Assembly: GCA_963791145.1 (NCBI GenBank)
Contig: CAWBRT010000011.1
Coordinates: 124,001 to 188,000 of the forward strand
Reading direction: 5' to 3'
DNA: 64,000 nt
Source: CAWBRT01 sp963791145
GTDB lineage: Bacteria > Acidobacteriota > Terriglobia > Terriglobales > Acidobacteriaceae
In this document: positions 26,784-35,755 of the stretch, one piece after another
How the letters are laid out: each line of letters opens with the position of its first letter
Numbering within the stretch: position 1 is the stretch's first letter
The notes under the pieces: generated by a model
The model's database searches: none
What the model was told of the DNA's origin: nothing
What the model saw: only the letters and a program-made list of their open reading frames with translations
Translations under genes and position numbers: made by a program

Positions 26784-27158
26784 ATGGCCAGTACCGCACC
26801 ACGCAAGCAGACACTACTCTGCGTTGATGACAATCAATCCGCTCTCCATGTCCGACAACTGGTGCTGGAAAGCGCCGGATACTCAGTGCTGGTCGCCAGC
26901 GATTCCGCGACCGCGATGGAGCTGTTTTCCTCATCGACGGTCGATATGGTCATCAGCGATCACTTCCTGCAAGACACCACTGGCACAGAATTAGCCGCCG
27001 CCATGAAGAGACTAAAACCAAAAATTCCAATCGTAATCATCTCGGGTGCTCTGGAACCGCCGGACGGCATGGAATACGCGGATTTGTTCATCTGCAAGGG
27101 TGATTCTCCGCCGCAGGTGTTACAGAAGATTTCAGAATTGCTTACCGGTCGTCGATAA
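26784..27158 (+). CDS. Receiver-only response regulator
   Basis: 124 residues, a single CheY-like domain: TLLCVDDNQSALHV (acidic pair), phospho-acceptor aspartate in VDMVISDHFLQD, and the serine in IVIISGA. The conserved lysine is in LFICKGDSP. No output domain, so it acts by protein contact or as a phosphate relay. AAGGAG sits 6 nt before the ATG. Because of the upstream frameshift the raw sequence reads as one kinase-receiver fusion; the separate start site and the kinase's corrected stop show two genes. Confidence 0.85.
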   Translation: MASTAPRKQTLLCVDDNQSALHVRQLVLESAGYSVLVASDSATAMELFSSSTVDMVISDHFLQDTTGTELAAAMKRLKPKIPIVIISGALEPPDGMEYADLFICKGDSPPQVLQKISELLTGRR

Positions 27159-27339
27159 CGCGGAGACATCGCTGACGGATCCGGCGCACCGGAGAGCCGG
27201 TCCATCCACGGAATTAGTTCAAGTCGCGTTCTGTGAAGCCAGCAGTGATCAGCCTGGGCAACGCGGGAAGTATTCCCGGCGAACAGTAGTCGGGAATAGA
27301 GCCATTTAGCTCACTATCCGAGGCAGTGGGCCGCAGAGG

Positions 27340-28935
27340 CTAATGCAAATACGTTTGCCGCAGATAGGCAATCGTGGTTTGGTCAAGATCAGAGAATTTG
27401 GTGTGCAATGCCTGGACCAATGCGGCCTCGCCGGAGGCTCCGGTCCGCTGCGCGTCTAGCAGGCGGTCGATGCCGTCCAAGCCTGATTGGGCCTCTATCG
27501 CTTCGACCACGGCCAGCGACCAGGCGTAGGCGAAGCGCGCCTGCGCGGCGTTCAGGTTCATCCACGATCCCGGGTAATAGCGCAAAGCTTTGGCTTGATC
27601 GCGTTCGTAGAGCGCGACCAGAGGCGCGGCATCACCACCGGTTCGCCTTCCTTCCATCCATTGCGCGATCCCCTCGTTGAGCCAGGTGGGACAGCGTCCG
27701 GAGGTTTTCTGATAGATGAAACTGTGCGTGAGCTCGTGCTTGAGAATTTGCGTCAACTCGGGAGAGATCGTTTCCACGCCTTGCACCGGCACGCGAATGC
27801 GTCCGTCATTGGCGGCGCCGACCCAGCCGGGCGTGCGGGTCACATCGCGGAAGGCTTCCCGGGTGTAGAGAATTACCCCGATCGCCTCGGGCGGGGTGTA
27901 GCGAAGCTCGGCGCTCAGGCTGCGGAACTGCCCCTCGAGGGTCTGTATGATTTCGTAGGCAAGCTGATGGCTTGCTCCTCCGTGGTAGCGCAGAACGAAA
28001 TGAGACGATCCGCCCTGGCGGAAATCGCTCTCCGCATTCCTGTCCTGTTTCACTTTGGCCAGCAGACGCGCCACGCTCTCGTTCGGACCCAGGCGCTGTG
28101 CAGCTTCAAAGTCGGCGACCGCCGCGTCCGTCTGGTTGAGCCGGTAGTGCGCCCAGCCGGCCATGGCCGCCGCTTCTGCCGAGTTGGGAGCAATCTTGCG
28201 CGCCCGCTGAATGGCCTCCAGCGCGGAGGAAAACTCGCTTTGCAGGAGGAGCGCGTGGGCGCGGCCCAGCAGGCTTAACCGCAGCAATTCCCGCTGCTGC
28301 CCCGCAAAAGTTTCCATCGCTTCAAAGTGCTGGGCGGCTTCGTCCAAGTCATTCTGCGACAATTCAAAGTCGCCGGCGGCAAGATGGGCCAGGGCCGCGC
28401 GCTTCGACGCCGCCGCACCGCCACTCCTGGCTTGTGCCTCCAGCGTCGCAATATAACCGGAATCGATCTCGCCGTCCTTCACCACCTGCGCCTTGATAGC
28501 GGCGTATCCGGTCTCCGCCGGCATCGCGGGACGCGAAAGAGGAATTTCCGCAGGACTACCGTGCGCCGTGCCGGCCGGCTTGGCTTCAGCTGTAGCGGCG
28601 CTTGCTGGTTGCGGCCCATCCACCCGTTCAAGACTTCTGCAGTCGACAAACCCGAGCCTCCTGGCCTGTCCGGCGATGCGAACACCGCACCAGAGCATCC
28701 CTCCCTGGTCCACGCGGAGATCGACATACACGGACTCGCCTTTCGCCAGCGAGCGAACAATGCTGCTGGACTTGTCCATTGCCGGGTACACGCTGAGAGA
28801 ATCGGCCTTGACGATGGCGTTAGTAGCTGCAGTCGGCAGTTGCGGAGGCTGGCTCGTCGCCCACGCGAAGGAAGCCAGCACTCCCACGGCAAGCACCAGC
28901 AAAATCGTTTGCGCGGATGTTCTCTGGATAGACAA
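27340..28935 (-). CDS. Exported SH3-TPR-MA-like gluzincin protein
   Basis: 531 residues from a TTG at 28935 that has AAGGAG 9 nt upstream; the frame extends further without a ribosome site. Order: signal peptide (TILLVLAVGVLASFAWA), a bacterial SH3-like domain (ADSLSVYPAMDKSSSIVRSL), a Pro/Ala linker, about five TPR-type helical repeats (SAEAAAMAGWAHYRLNQTDA), and a peptidase MA-like domain with the zinc motif ILKHELTHSFIY and downstream glutamate WLNEGIAQWMEG. Probably a periplasmic protease or peptidase-like scaffold acting near the cell wall. Substrate unknown. Confidence 0.85.
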   Translation of the reverse strand: MSIQRTSAQTILLVLAVGVLASFAWATSQPPQLPTAATNAIVKADSLSVYPAMDKSSSIVRSLAKGESVYVDLRVDQGGMLWCGVRIAGQARRLGFVDCRSLERVDGPQPASAATAEAKPAGTAHGSPAEIPLSRPAMPAETGYAAIKAQVVKDGEIDSGYIATLEAQARSGGAAASKRAALAHLAAGDFELSQNDLDEAAQHFEAMETFAGQQRELLRLSLLGRAHALLLQSEFSSALEAIQRARKIAPNSAEAAAMAGWAHYRLNQTDAAVADFEAAQRLGPNESVARLLAKVKQDRNAESDFRQGGSSHFVLRYHGGASHQLAYEIIQTLEGQFRSLSAELRYTPPEAIGVILYTREAFRDVTRTPGWVGAANDGRIRVPVQGVETISPELTQILKHELTHSFIYQKTSGRCPTWLNEGIAQWMEGRRTGGDAAPLVALYERDQAKALRYYPGSWMNLNAAQARFAYAWSLAVVEAIEAQSGLDGIDRLLDAQRTGASGEAALVQALHTKFSDLDQTTIAYLRQTYLH

Positions 28936-29164
28936 GAAAGCGGCTCCTTGCAAGAAAGACCTGTTCAGCCCGGCCTGATCACAGCTGGGAAGGAGACGTG
29001 AAAAACACAAAGCCCCGGCACGAATCCAGCACGAGAAAAAGAGACGGGAGGCCCGATGGAGCCGCCTGGAATAGAGAAGAAAGACACTAGCTCCACCCGT
29101 GGACTTGGATGCAGCTACTCAGGCCTGTGCTGCCCGAGAACGCGGTGTGAAGGTACAGCCGGCT

Positions 29165-29521
29165 TCAGTGCTTCTGCGCTGTGTTGGTGGCAGGCGGCTC
29201 GGGAGGCTTGGGAGCGGGCAGAACGTAGATGAGCTCGCCCGGACGGGCGTAGCGAAACTGCTCGCGGGCTTCCCTTTCTATGGCCTGCGGATCGCTCTTC
29301 AGCTGCTTGATGCGCTGTTGCAGTCTCTCGTTTTCCGCTTGCGACTGCTGGATTTCTTTCTGCAGATGGTGAAATTCGGAGACCTTCTGGCGATAGGCCA
29401 TCATGCCGTTAGCGCCAAAGATGACGTGATAGGAGAGCGCGCAGGCGAAGGCAACGACCGCCGCCATCGCCAGCCAGTGCCGGCAGAAGTACAAAACCGT
29501 CATTACGCGCTCGAAAAACAT
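29165..29521 (-). CDS. ftsB: FtsB/DivIC-type septum formation initiator
   Basis: 118 residues. One transmembrane helix (HWLAMAAVVAFACALSYHVIF) is followed by a periplasmic coiled coil (QKVSEFHHLQKEIQQSQAEN, ERLQQRIKQLKSD) and the REQFRYARPGELIYVL segment diagnostic of FtsB/DivIC. The C-terminus is proline-rich. It would bridge FtsL and FtsQ in the divisome. Usually next to eno or a phosphomutase-type gene; here it follows the phosphohexomutase (ends 29617) on the same strand. Confidence 0.88.
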   Translation of the reverse strand: MFFERVMTVLYFCRHWLAMAAVVAFACALSYHVIFGANGMMAYRQKVSEFHHLQKEIQQSQAENERLQQRIKQLKSDPQAIEREAREQFRYARPGELIYVLPAPKPPEPPATNTAQKH

Positions 29522-29616
29522 TTTCTGATCCTGTTAACCAGAGCCCCAGAGTTGGAACTGCGCCAACTCTGGGCCACCCACGTCCCTACGAATACACCTC
29601 AATCAAACTTACCCTG

Positions 29617-31033
29617 CTAGTCTTCAAACACCCACTGCTTGGCGGCGGCGCTGAGCTCAGCCAGCCCGGCTTCGCTGCGCGCCTCGGTATAGACGCGCAC
29701 CACCGGCTCGGTGCCGCTGGCGCGATAACAGACCCAGGAACCGTCGTCCAGCACCAGCTTCAGGCCGTCGGTGCGAACCACCTCAACAACTTTGTGCGAC
29801 GCGAACTCGCGCGGTTCGGTCCCTAATTTTATAGTGAACTTCTTCTTCACTTCATCGGTCAAGCGGAAGTTCTCGCGCAACGGGTAATACGAACCAACTT
29901 TGGCAAATATGGCGTTCAATTGTTGCCGCAGCGAAGTGCCCCGCCGGGCAATCATCTCGCAGCAGAGCAGGCCGGCGAGCACTCCGTCTTTTTCCGGAAC
30001 ATGATGGCGGATGGAAAGTCCGGCGCTCTCCTCGCCGCCGATGGCGATGCGGTCCTGCTTGATCAGCTCGCCCAGGTACTTGAAGCCGACCGGCGTCTCG
30101 TGCAGCTCAACCTTATGATGCTCGGCCAGGGCGTTGATGAGGTTCGTGGTGGCTACCGATTTGCCGACGCCGTTCTTCCAGCCGCGACTCTCGACCAGGT
30201 AATCGAAGAGCAGGGCGATGATGTAGTTGGGCGACATGTAGGTGCCATCGGCGTCGACGATGCCGAAGCGGTCGGCGTCGCCGTCGGTGGCGATGCCGAT
30301 CACGGCGCCGGTTTGCTGCATCTTCTCGCGGAGCTCGTTGAGCAGATGCCCGTCCGGTTCGGGAGCGTGCCCGCCAAAAAGGACGTCGCGGCGGTCGTGA
30401 ACGGTGGCGACGTGGATGCCGTTGGCCCGCAGCAGCTCGTCGCTGTAACCGCGCGCCGCGCCCCACAGCGGATCAAAACACACCCTGATGCCGGCCTTAG
30501 CGATCGCGGCAAAGTCGATCACCTCCTGCAACCGTTTCAGGTAATCGTTCTTAACGTCGATCTCCTCCGCTTTGGCCTGGGAGACGCCGGACGCCGACTG
30601 CGGCTGCTGGGCGGAGTCCGCCGGCGACGATCTCGGCCTCTATGCGGCTGGTGACCTCGGGCAAGGCCGGCGCACCATCGGGAGTCGAGAACTTTATGCC
30701 GTTGTACTCCGGCGGATTATGGCTGGCGGTGAAGTTGATGGCTCCGTCGGCCCGGAGCTGCAGAATGGCCCACGCGATGGCCGGTGTGGGCGCCGGTTCG
30801 GCAATAATCAGCGGCTGGATGCCGTAGGCGGCCAGGACGTCGCTCGCCAGCGTGACGAAGGTTTCTCCCAGGAAGCGCGGGTCGCGGCCGACGATCAGCC
30901 GCGCGCCTTGCGGCTTCGAGCTCGATACGTAACGGGCAATGCCGGTCATGGCCCGGCGCACGTTGTGGAAGGTGAACTCATCGGCCATTACCGCCCGCCA
31001 CCCGGAAGTGCCAAACTTGATGAGAGTAGCCAT
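29617..31033 (-). CDS. Phosphohexomutase (phosphoglucomutase/phosphomannomutase family), apparent frameshift
   Basis: Interconverts hexose 6- and 1-phosphates through a phosphoserine. About 471 residues if one base near 30611-30622 is removed. Motifs: FGTSGWRAVMADEF at the N-terminus, catalytic serine in FTASHNPPEYNG, metal-binding DGDADRFG, sugar-binding GGEESAG, and the C-terminal phosphate site RASGTEPVVRVY. Substrate preference between glucose and mannose cannot be decided. TAACAT lies 6 nt upstream of the ATG, suggesting a leaderless message; cutA is divergent 66 bp away with the same geometry. Confidence 0.9.
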
Positions 31034-31039
31034 GAAGTA

Positions 31040-31093
31040 ATGTTAGATGCGGGGCGGCATGAGCGCCAAGAAATCTCGCGCAACGCCTATAAT
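31040..31093. promoter_or_regulatory. Back-to-back leaderless promoters of the phosphohexomutase gene and cutA
   Basis: On the minus strand TAACAT (31045-31040) precedes the ATG at 31033 by 6 nt. On the plus strand TATAAT (31088-31093) precedes the ATG at 31100 by 6 nt. Both genes fit transcription starting at the start codon within a 66-bp gap. Confidence 0.6.
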
Positions 31094-31099
31094 TCCGCC

Positions 31100-31441
31100 A
31101 TGACCGACAAGCGGCTGGTACTGTCTACGTGCGGCTCACGCGAGGTGGCGCTGAAGATCGCGCGAGCCCTGGTGAACGGCCAGGTCGCGGCCTGCGTCAA
31201 CGTGGTGGGCCCGATCGAGTCCGTTTACCGCTGGAAGGACAAGGTTGAAAATGCGCAGGAGTTCCTGTTGCTGATCAAGACCACGGCCGAGAACTTCGAG
31301 CGGCTGGGCGAACAGATTCGCAGCCTGAATCCGTATGAGCTGCCCGAGGTGCTGGAGTTTGCGGTGGAAAACGGCCTGACTGCCTATCTCGACTGGATCG
31401 GCGAATCCGTTACCGGCACCCAGGGCACGCAGCAGCCCTGA
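31100..31441 (+). CDS. cutA: CutA divalent-ion tolerance protein
   Basis: 113 residues, trimeric ferredoxin-like fold. Recognised by LVLSTCGSREVALKIARALV, AACVNVVGPIESVYRWKDKV and EVLEFAVENGLTAYLDWI. The copper-binding cysteine is kept in AACVNV. The start is fixed by TATAAT 6 nt upstream. In E. coli the name came from copper tolerance; the molecular role is still unclear. Confidence 0.95.
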   Translation: MTDKRLVLSTCGSREVALKIARALVNGQVAACVNVVGPIESVYRWKDKVENAQEFLLLIKTTAENFERLGEQIRSLNPYELPEVLEFAVENGLTAYLDWIGESVTGTQGTQQP

Positions 31442-31442
31442 G

Positions 31443-31505
31443 AGTTCCCAGTTCTCAGTTCTCAGTTCTTCGTTCCTAGATGTTAGTTCCTCGTTCTTCG
31501 CTCGC
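31443..31505. repeat. Array of nine heptanucleotide units
   Basis: AGTTCCC-AGTTCTC then AGTTCTC-AGTTCTT, CGTTCCT-AGATGTT, AGTTCCT-CGTTCTT and CGCTCGC: nine consecutive 7-nt units with drifting sequence but no change in length. It starts directly after the cutA stop codon. Confidence 0.8.
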
Positions 31506-31520
31506 GTGACAAAGCAGAAA

Positions 31521-31549
31521 AGCCCAGGACTCGTCCTGGGCTTTCTTTG
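31521..31549. terminator. Bidirectional terminator between cutA and the VWFA gene
   Basis: Perfect 10-bp stem AGCCCAGGAC/GTCCTGGGCT with a 2-nt loop, followed by TTCTTTG on the plus strand and TTTTCTGCTTT on the minus strand. Confidence 0.85.
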
Positions 31550-31566
31550 AGAAACAGAGAATCAAA

Positions 31567-32670
31567 TCAGCGAGCGGCAACGCGGCCTTGGGTAGCGTAG
31601 TAGCCGCTGCGGGTTCGCACCTGCAGGCGCTTGTGTCCGGTGGCTTTGGCCTCCACCCGCACCGTACGATATCCGCCGTTGCTCTGGGGGGTGCTGGGCT
31701 TGTAACCGATGATGTACTGGTTGCGAATGTCGTGCGCCACCTGCTGGCTGATGGCATCGACCTCATCGAGATTCTTCGGGAAGAAGGCCACTCCGCCGGT
31801 CTGTTCGGCCAGCGTGCTCAGGGCATGGCGGGCTCGTTTCTGATTGCGCTCCCCGCCGAGAATACCGATCGTATAGATGGTCGGACCGCCGTCGACGGCG
31901 ACCTTCTTTACCGCCTGTTCCATGGTATCCATGCTGGCCGTGTCTTCTCCGTCGGTCACCACCAGCAGAACTTTTTTCTGGTCGGGCGGAGCGGTTTTCA
32001 TGAGGTGGTCAGCCGAGGCCGCCACGGCGTCGTACAGGGCGGTACCGCCGCGCGCCTCAATGAGTTCGAGGGCATTTTTCAGCAGGGTGATGTCGTCGGT
32101 GTAGTCCTGATCGAGATAGATCGACGAGCTGAAATTGACGACAAAGACCTTGTCTCTCGGGTTACTGGCCTTGACCAGGTTGAGCGCCGCCTGGTTCACC
32201 GCTGGGCGCTTGTCTTTCATCGAGCCGGAGTTATCAACCAGGATGCCCAACGCCACCGGCACATCTCCCTTGTGGAAGGAGGTGATCTTTTGCGGCTTGC
32301 CGTCCTCGTATACGACAAAGGCATTGCGGTCGAGGCTGGTGATCAACTGCTGCCGCTCATCGACCACCGTAGCGTGCAGCGTAACCTCCTCCACCTGCTT
32401 GCGGAAGACAAAGACGCCGTTCGTTTCCTGATCGGGGGCCTGTCCTCTGGGAACCTGAACCGTGTCGCCAGGCTGGTTGGGCGGAGTCGCGGGCGGCTGT
32501 CCCTGGCCGGACGAGGCGTTCGGCTGAGACAGGGGGGGAGGAGGCGCGGGCATGGGATTCCCTTGCCCGATGCCTGTGGACTGCTGAGGCGCGCCCGCTG
32601 CCGGCGCCATCGTCCAGAAGACGAGCGAAACCAGCAACGTCAACCATATGAGTCTGTTCACTCGGAGCAT
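31567..32670 (-). CDS. Exported VWFA-related domain protein (acidobacterial type)
   Basis: 367 residues. A signal peptide (RLIWLTLLVSLVFWTMAPAAGA) and a 70-residue Pro/Gln/Gly-rich spacer precede a domain starting VEEVTLHATVVDERQQLITS, then a von Willebrand A fold. The MIDAS motif is DNSGS (in GILVDNSGSMKD), with the later metal-site threonine in GGTALYDAV and the aspartate in VTDGEDTAS. The C-terminus is RLQVRTRSGYYA. This protein type is abundant in Acidobacteriota genomes and its role is unknown, probably adhesion or protein interaction outside the membrane. ATG at 32676-upstream alternatives: one six codons earlier (32688). The end of a decayed paralogue overlaps its start. Confidence 0.88.
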   Translation of the reverse strand: MLRVNRLIWLTLLVSLVFWTMAPAAGAPQQSTGIGQGNPMPAPPPPLSQPNASSGQGQPPATPPNQPGDTVQVPRGQAPDQETNGVFVFRKQVEEVTLHATVVDERQQLITSLDRNAFVVYEDGKPQKITSFHKGDVPVALGILVDNSGSMKDKRPAVNQAALNLVKASNPRDKVFVVNFSSSIYLDQDYTDDITLLKNALELIEARGGTALYDAVAASADHLMKTAPPDQKKVLLVVTDGEDTASMDTMEQAVKKVAVDGGPTIYTIGILGGERNQKRARHALSTLAEQTGGVAFFPKNLDEVDAISQQVAHDIRNQYIIGYKPSTPQSNGGYRTVRVEAKATGHKRLQVRTRSGYYATQGRVAAR

Positions 32671-33000
32671 AATACCCCGTTCCGGCATAAACCGAAAGCC
32701 GCGGCACCCCCTCGGGGGGCAGAAGCTTTAACTGGATTTCGCGCCACTTGCCATCGTGGGCTGAATAAGTTGGACGGCATCGGAGAACATATTGGTTGCG
32801 CAGCTCTCTGCTAATCTTCGCCGCCATAGCCACCGGGGTTTCTGGGGTGGCGGCGAACATTTGCCCCCCGTTACCCGCTGATCTGAGAGAGCAAATCGGG
32901 CGCGTAACCCTCTTCCGGAGTGCGCGGAAGGGAGAACACGCCCCATGGAATAAATTTGCACATCCGACTCCTTGCATTGGTAGTTTCCGGTATCGGATCA
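32665..33000 (-). pseudogene. Remnant of a second VWFA-related gene
   Basis: The C-terminal portion is recognisable: GGQMFAATPETPVAMAAKIS, ELRNQYVLRCRPTYSAHDGK, VPRLSVYAGTGYYAP. Upstream, pieces of the preceding region (IYSMG; SLPRTPEEGYAPDLLSQIS) are spread over different frames, and no MIDAS region remains. The remnant runs without its own stop into the start of the intact VWFA gene at 32670. It appears to be a tandem duplicate that lost its N-terminal two thirds. Confidence 0.7.
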
Positions 33001-33151
33001 ACGGCAGGACTGGCTATCGCTCTCTGTGCAGGAGATTTGCTGACTTCGCGTTGCGCTGTAATCTTCAAGTGAAAGATTAATGCTAGCCCGAGGGCCAAGC
33101 ACAGCGCCAAGACCCAAGTCCGTCCGGACTGGCCTTTCCGGAACCGGATCT

Positions 33152-33190
33152 TCCACCCCAGCAAACGCAACTGCGTTTGCCGGGGGCCCC
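33152..33190. repeat. REP-like hairpin, copy 2
   Basis: TTCCACCCCA then a perfect 9-bp stem GCAAACGCA-AC-TGCGTTTGC (33161-33180), then CGGGGGCCCC. Same lead-in and tail as the copy at 18868. Confidence 0.7.
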
Positions 33191-33387
33191 GGCTCAGGCC
33201 AGCTTGGCGGTGAGGCCAGGCGTGTTTGAGGCAGGTGACTACCCCCGCGTGTGTTGTTACGGAAAGCTAGTAGGTTGACTTTGCTAGCTGCTAGAATCAG
33301 CTCAGTTTCCACTAAGTTAGAGCGGATTCAAAGTGGACCTACCCTTCGCTATCACCGCCGGGCCGATCTCCCGGCTACTGTCCGGGG

Positions 33388-33410
33388 GTATATCTTCCGC
33401 GAATCCGGTC
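33388..33410. repeat. 23-bp repeat shared with 63449-63471
   Basis: GTATATCTTCCGCGAATCCG plus GTC. The copy at 63449 differs at one base (C for T at position 6). Both lie upstream of plus-strand genes for envelope proteins. Confidence 0.6.
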
Positions 33411-33426
33411 TAGACCCGGCTGACGT

Positions 33427-34995
33427 ATGCGGTTCCCCCCTAAAACCAGTCCCGGACGACGGCCGCTGCCGGGGTTCCCAGCGGACGCCGCTGTTGCGTC
33501 TGCTGGGGTGGGCCCGCGTCGCGGCAGGGCGCCGGCGCGCCGGGCAATTACCCTCTGGGCGTTGCTGCTGCTCGCTTCTGGATTCATAGCGCTCAAGGCC
33601 CAATCCGGCTCGGAGCGGGAACTGCGGGTTTTTTCGCCGCAGACCAGCTACGTTGTGCCGGTCTTCGAGCACAATGGCACCCCATACGCCGGTCTATTGG
33701 AACTGCTGGAACCGCTGGGACGGGTCGAATCGCGCATCGACAAGGGACGGTGGAGGCTGACTTTCGCCGCTCCCCGGTCGCGCTCCGTAGAAGTCGAGTT
33801 CACGGAAGGCCGCAATAAGGGCAAAGTGCGCGGCTCCAACTACGAACTGCCGGCGGAGTTCGTACTGTTGCGGGGACGGGGCCTGGTGCCGCTCGGTTCG
33901 CTGGGCGGCCTGCTGGCACGCGTGATGGGGCAACCGGTACAGGTCTATCCCGGCGAGCGAGTGCTGATCGGCGTAACGGGATTCAGCTTCAGCCAGCAGC
34001 TTCGGCAAGGCCCTTCGCGCCTTGTTCTGAGCTTTCCCTCGCCGGTCAATCCCAGCATTGCCACCGAGGCGGGACGCATTCGTCTCAGCTTTGCGCGTGA
34101 GCCGCTGATACCGCCAGCGACAGGCGGTGAGCAGAAATTCTCCGACCCTCTCTTCCAGTCCAGCTCTATTGCGTCGCTGAATGGGGTTCTGCAACTGACG
34201 GTGAACGTCACGCAGCCGGTGATGGCAACTTTTTCCGACGGCGGCAAAACGATCACCATCGTGCCCTCGCCCGCGCCGCAAGTGGCTGAGAAGAGCTCGC
34301 CAGAGGCGAACTCCGGGACCTCGTCCACTCTGCCTACCACTCCGGCAACAGCGGGCACCGCAGGCGCCGCTGCGTCGATACCCGCTCCTGCCCCCACGCC
34401 GCCAAGGCCGGTAGTGGTCATTGACGCTGCCCATGGCGGCAGCGATCACGGCGCGGCCCTGCCTGCCAATGCTTCGGAAAAGGAGCTGACCCTGGAGGTG
34501 GCGCGGCTCATCCAGCATGATCTGCAGTCGCGCGGACTGGGGACGCTGATGCTGCGCACCGGTGACACTACGCTCAGTCCGGACCAGCGTGCGGCCAGCG
34601 CGAATTCTGCCCGGATTCTGGCCTACATCTCCGTTCACGCCACCGGCGACGGTCACGGGGTGCGGCTCTTCACGGCGCTGCTGTCGGCTTCATCCCGTGC
34701 GCCCACGCATAAACAGTTTCTGCCCTGGGACACGGCGCAGGCCAGTTGGCTGGAGCTGAGCGGCAATCTGGCCGGCTCAATCGCCGCCGAGCTGACCCAG
34801 CGCCAGTTGGAGGTGCACGCCGCGGCCTCGCCCTTGCGCCCGCTGAATAACATCTGGGCCCCGGCAATCGCCATCGAAATCGCTCCGCAGCAAGCTGGGA
34901 AGGCGATCAATACCGGCAACTACCTGCGCACAATTGCCGCCTCGGTGTCAGCCGGAGTGGCGGCTATGAGCTCCAAGCTGGAGGCCGCCAGATGA
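33427..34995 (+). CDS. N-acetylmuramoyl-L-alanine amidase (AmiC-like, Amidase_3)
   Basis: Cleaves the amide between MurNAc and L-Ala during cell separation. 522 residues from the ATG at 33427. A basic N-terminus, signal helix (AITLWALLLLASGFIALKAQ), an AMIN-like N-domain, a Pro/Ala/Thr linker near residue 300, then Amidase_3. Zinc-site segments: VVVIDAAHGGSDHG (His), KELTLEVARLI (Glu), YISVHATG (His) and AIAIEIAPQQ (Glu). A metal and catalytic set is present, so it should be active. A start further in is possible because the first 50 residues are atypical. It begins an apparent operon with the GerMN gene and rph. Confidence 0.88.
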   Translation: MRFPPKTSPGRRPLPGFPADAAVASAGVGPRRGRAPARRAITLWALLLLASGFIALKAQSGSERELRVFSPQTSYVVPVFEHNGTPYAGLLELLEPLGRVESRIDKGRWRLTFAAPRSRSVEVEFTEGRNKGKVRGSNYELPAEFVLLRGRGLVPLGSLGGLLARVMGQPVQVYPGERVLIGVTGFSFSQQLRQGPSRLVLSFPSPVNPSIATEAGRIRLSFAREPLIPPATGGEQKFSDPLFQSSSIASLNGVLQLTVNVTQPVMATFSDGGKTITIVPSPAPQVAEKSSPEANSGTSSTLPTTPATAGTAGAAASIPAPAPTPPRPVVVIDAAHGGSDHGAALPANASEKELTLEVARLIQHDLQSRGLGTLMLRTGDTTLSPDQRAASANSARILAYISVHATGDGHGVRLFTALLSASSRAPTHKQFLPWDTAQASWLELSGNLAGSIAAELTQRQLEVHAAASPLRPLNNIWAPAIAIEIAPQQAGKAINTGNYLRTIAASVSAGVAAMSSKLEAAR

Positions 34996-35062
34996 TCGCA
35001 CGTTTCCGCTGCGAGACAACGCGCACGCCTCGACGCCTAAAGCGCGCAGGGGAGGCGGCCAG

Positions 35063-35653
35063 ATGATCTCCCGTCGCCTGCAAATCGTGCTGGCGGTGCT
35101 GGTGCTGGTTGCCCTGGGGCTTGGATACTACGCCTTGCGTCTGCGCCGCCAGGCCGAGGAGGCGATGGCGATCGTGCATGACAGCCGCCCGATTGCGCCG
35201 CCCGTCAGCGGACAAGCCGAGTCGGCACGCCTGTTCGTCGCCGACGACCGCGAGGGAAACATTCACGAGCAGCAGATTTCGCTCGCCCTGCCGGCCTCTG
35301 CTTCCAGCCGGGCGGTGACGTTGCTGCGCGCGCTGACGAGCGCTTATCTTGACAGCTCGTCTGCCCACCGGCTGGGAGAAGGAGCGGACATCCGCGGCGT
35401 CTACTTCGTCAACGACAACCTGGCCGTCATCGACCTCAACGCCGACTTCGCCAACAAGCACCGCTCCGGCGCGCTGGTGGAGGAGCTGACCGTCGTTTCC
35501 TTCACCGAGACCCTGGCGGCGGCCTTCCCCAAGCTGACGCAGGTGAGCTTCCTGGTCGACGGCAAAGAGCGTGAGACGCTGGCCGGGCACGCCGATCTGA
35601 AGGCGACCTATGATGTGAATACCATCCGTCAACTCGCCCGGGATTTGAAGTAG
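35063..35653 (+). CDS. GerMN-domain membrane protein
   Basis: 196 residues. A single N-terminal membrane helix (LQIVLAVLVLVALGLGYYAL) anchors a GerMN domain outside the cytoplasm (SRAVTLLRALTSAYLDSSSA, GVYFVNDNLAVIDLNADF, FPKLTQVSFLVDGKE). In Firmicutes, GerM helps sporulation and germination together with cell-wall amidases. Here its place 67 nt after the amidase gene suggests a shared cell-wall role without sporulation. Confidence 0.88.
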   Translation: MISRRLQIVLAVLVLVALGLGYYALRLRRQAEEAMAIVHDSRPIAPPVSGQAESARLFVADDREGNIHEQQISLALPASASSRAVTLLRALTSAYLDSSSAHRLGEGADIRGVYFVNDNLAVIDLNADFANKHRSGALVEELTVVSFTETLAAAFPKLTQVSFLVDGKERETLAGHADLKATYDVNTIRQLARDLK

Positions 35654-35743
35654 CGTAATCGCCTGCCGTTTTTCCCGCCCGCCCAGCAGATGCCAGTCAC
35701 GTTATCGATGCCTGCGGTTACCTGCAAGAAACTTGCGGCGTGA

Positions 35744-35749
35744 TAGATT
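35744..35749 (+). promoter_or_regulatory. Leaderless -10 box of rph
   Basis: TAGATT at 35744-35749, then 6 nt, then the GTG start at 35756. Confidence 0.5.
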
Positions 35750-35755
35750 GGGCAG

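Larger units (their letters stand above)
33001..33426. other. Intergenic region with REP hairpin and shared 23-bp repeat
   Basis: No gene I can support, although a minus-strand frame at 33170 begins with a possible membrane helix (TWVLALCLALGLALIFHL). It holds the REP-like hairpin at 33152 and the 23-bp repeat at 33388 that recurs at 63449. Confidence 0.45.

Noticed and set aside
32979..32994. Fourth copy of the 25922-type operator
   Set aside because: Only 12 of 16 positions match and it lies in a decayed coding remnant, so chance is likely.
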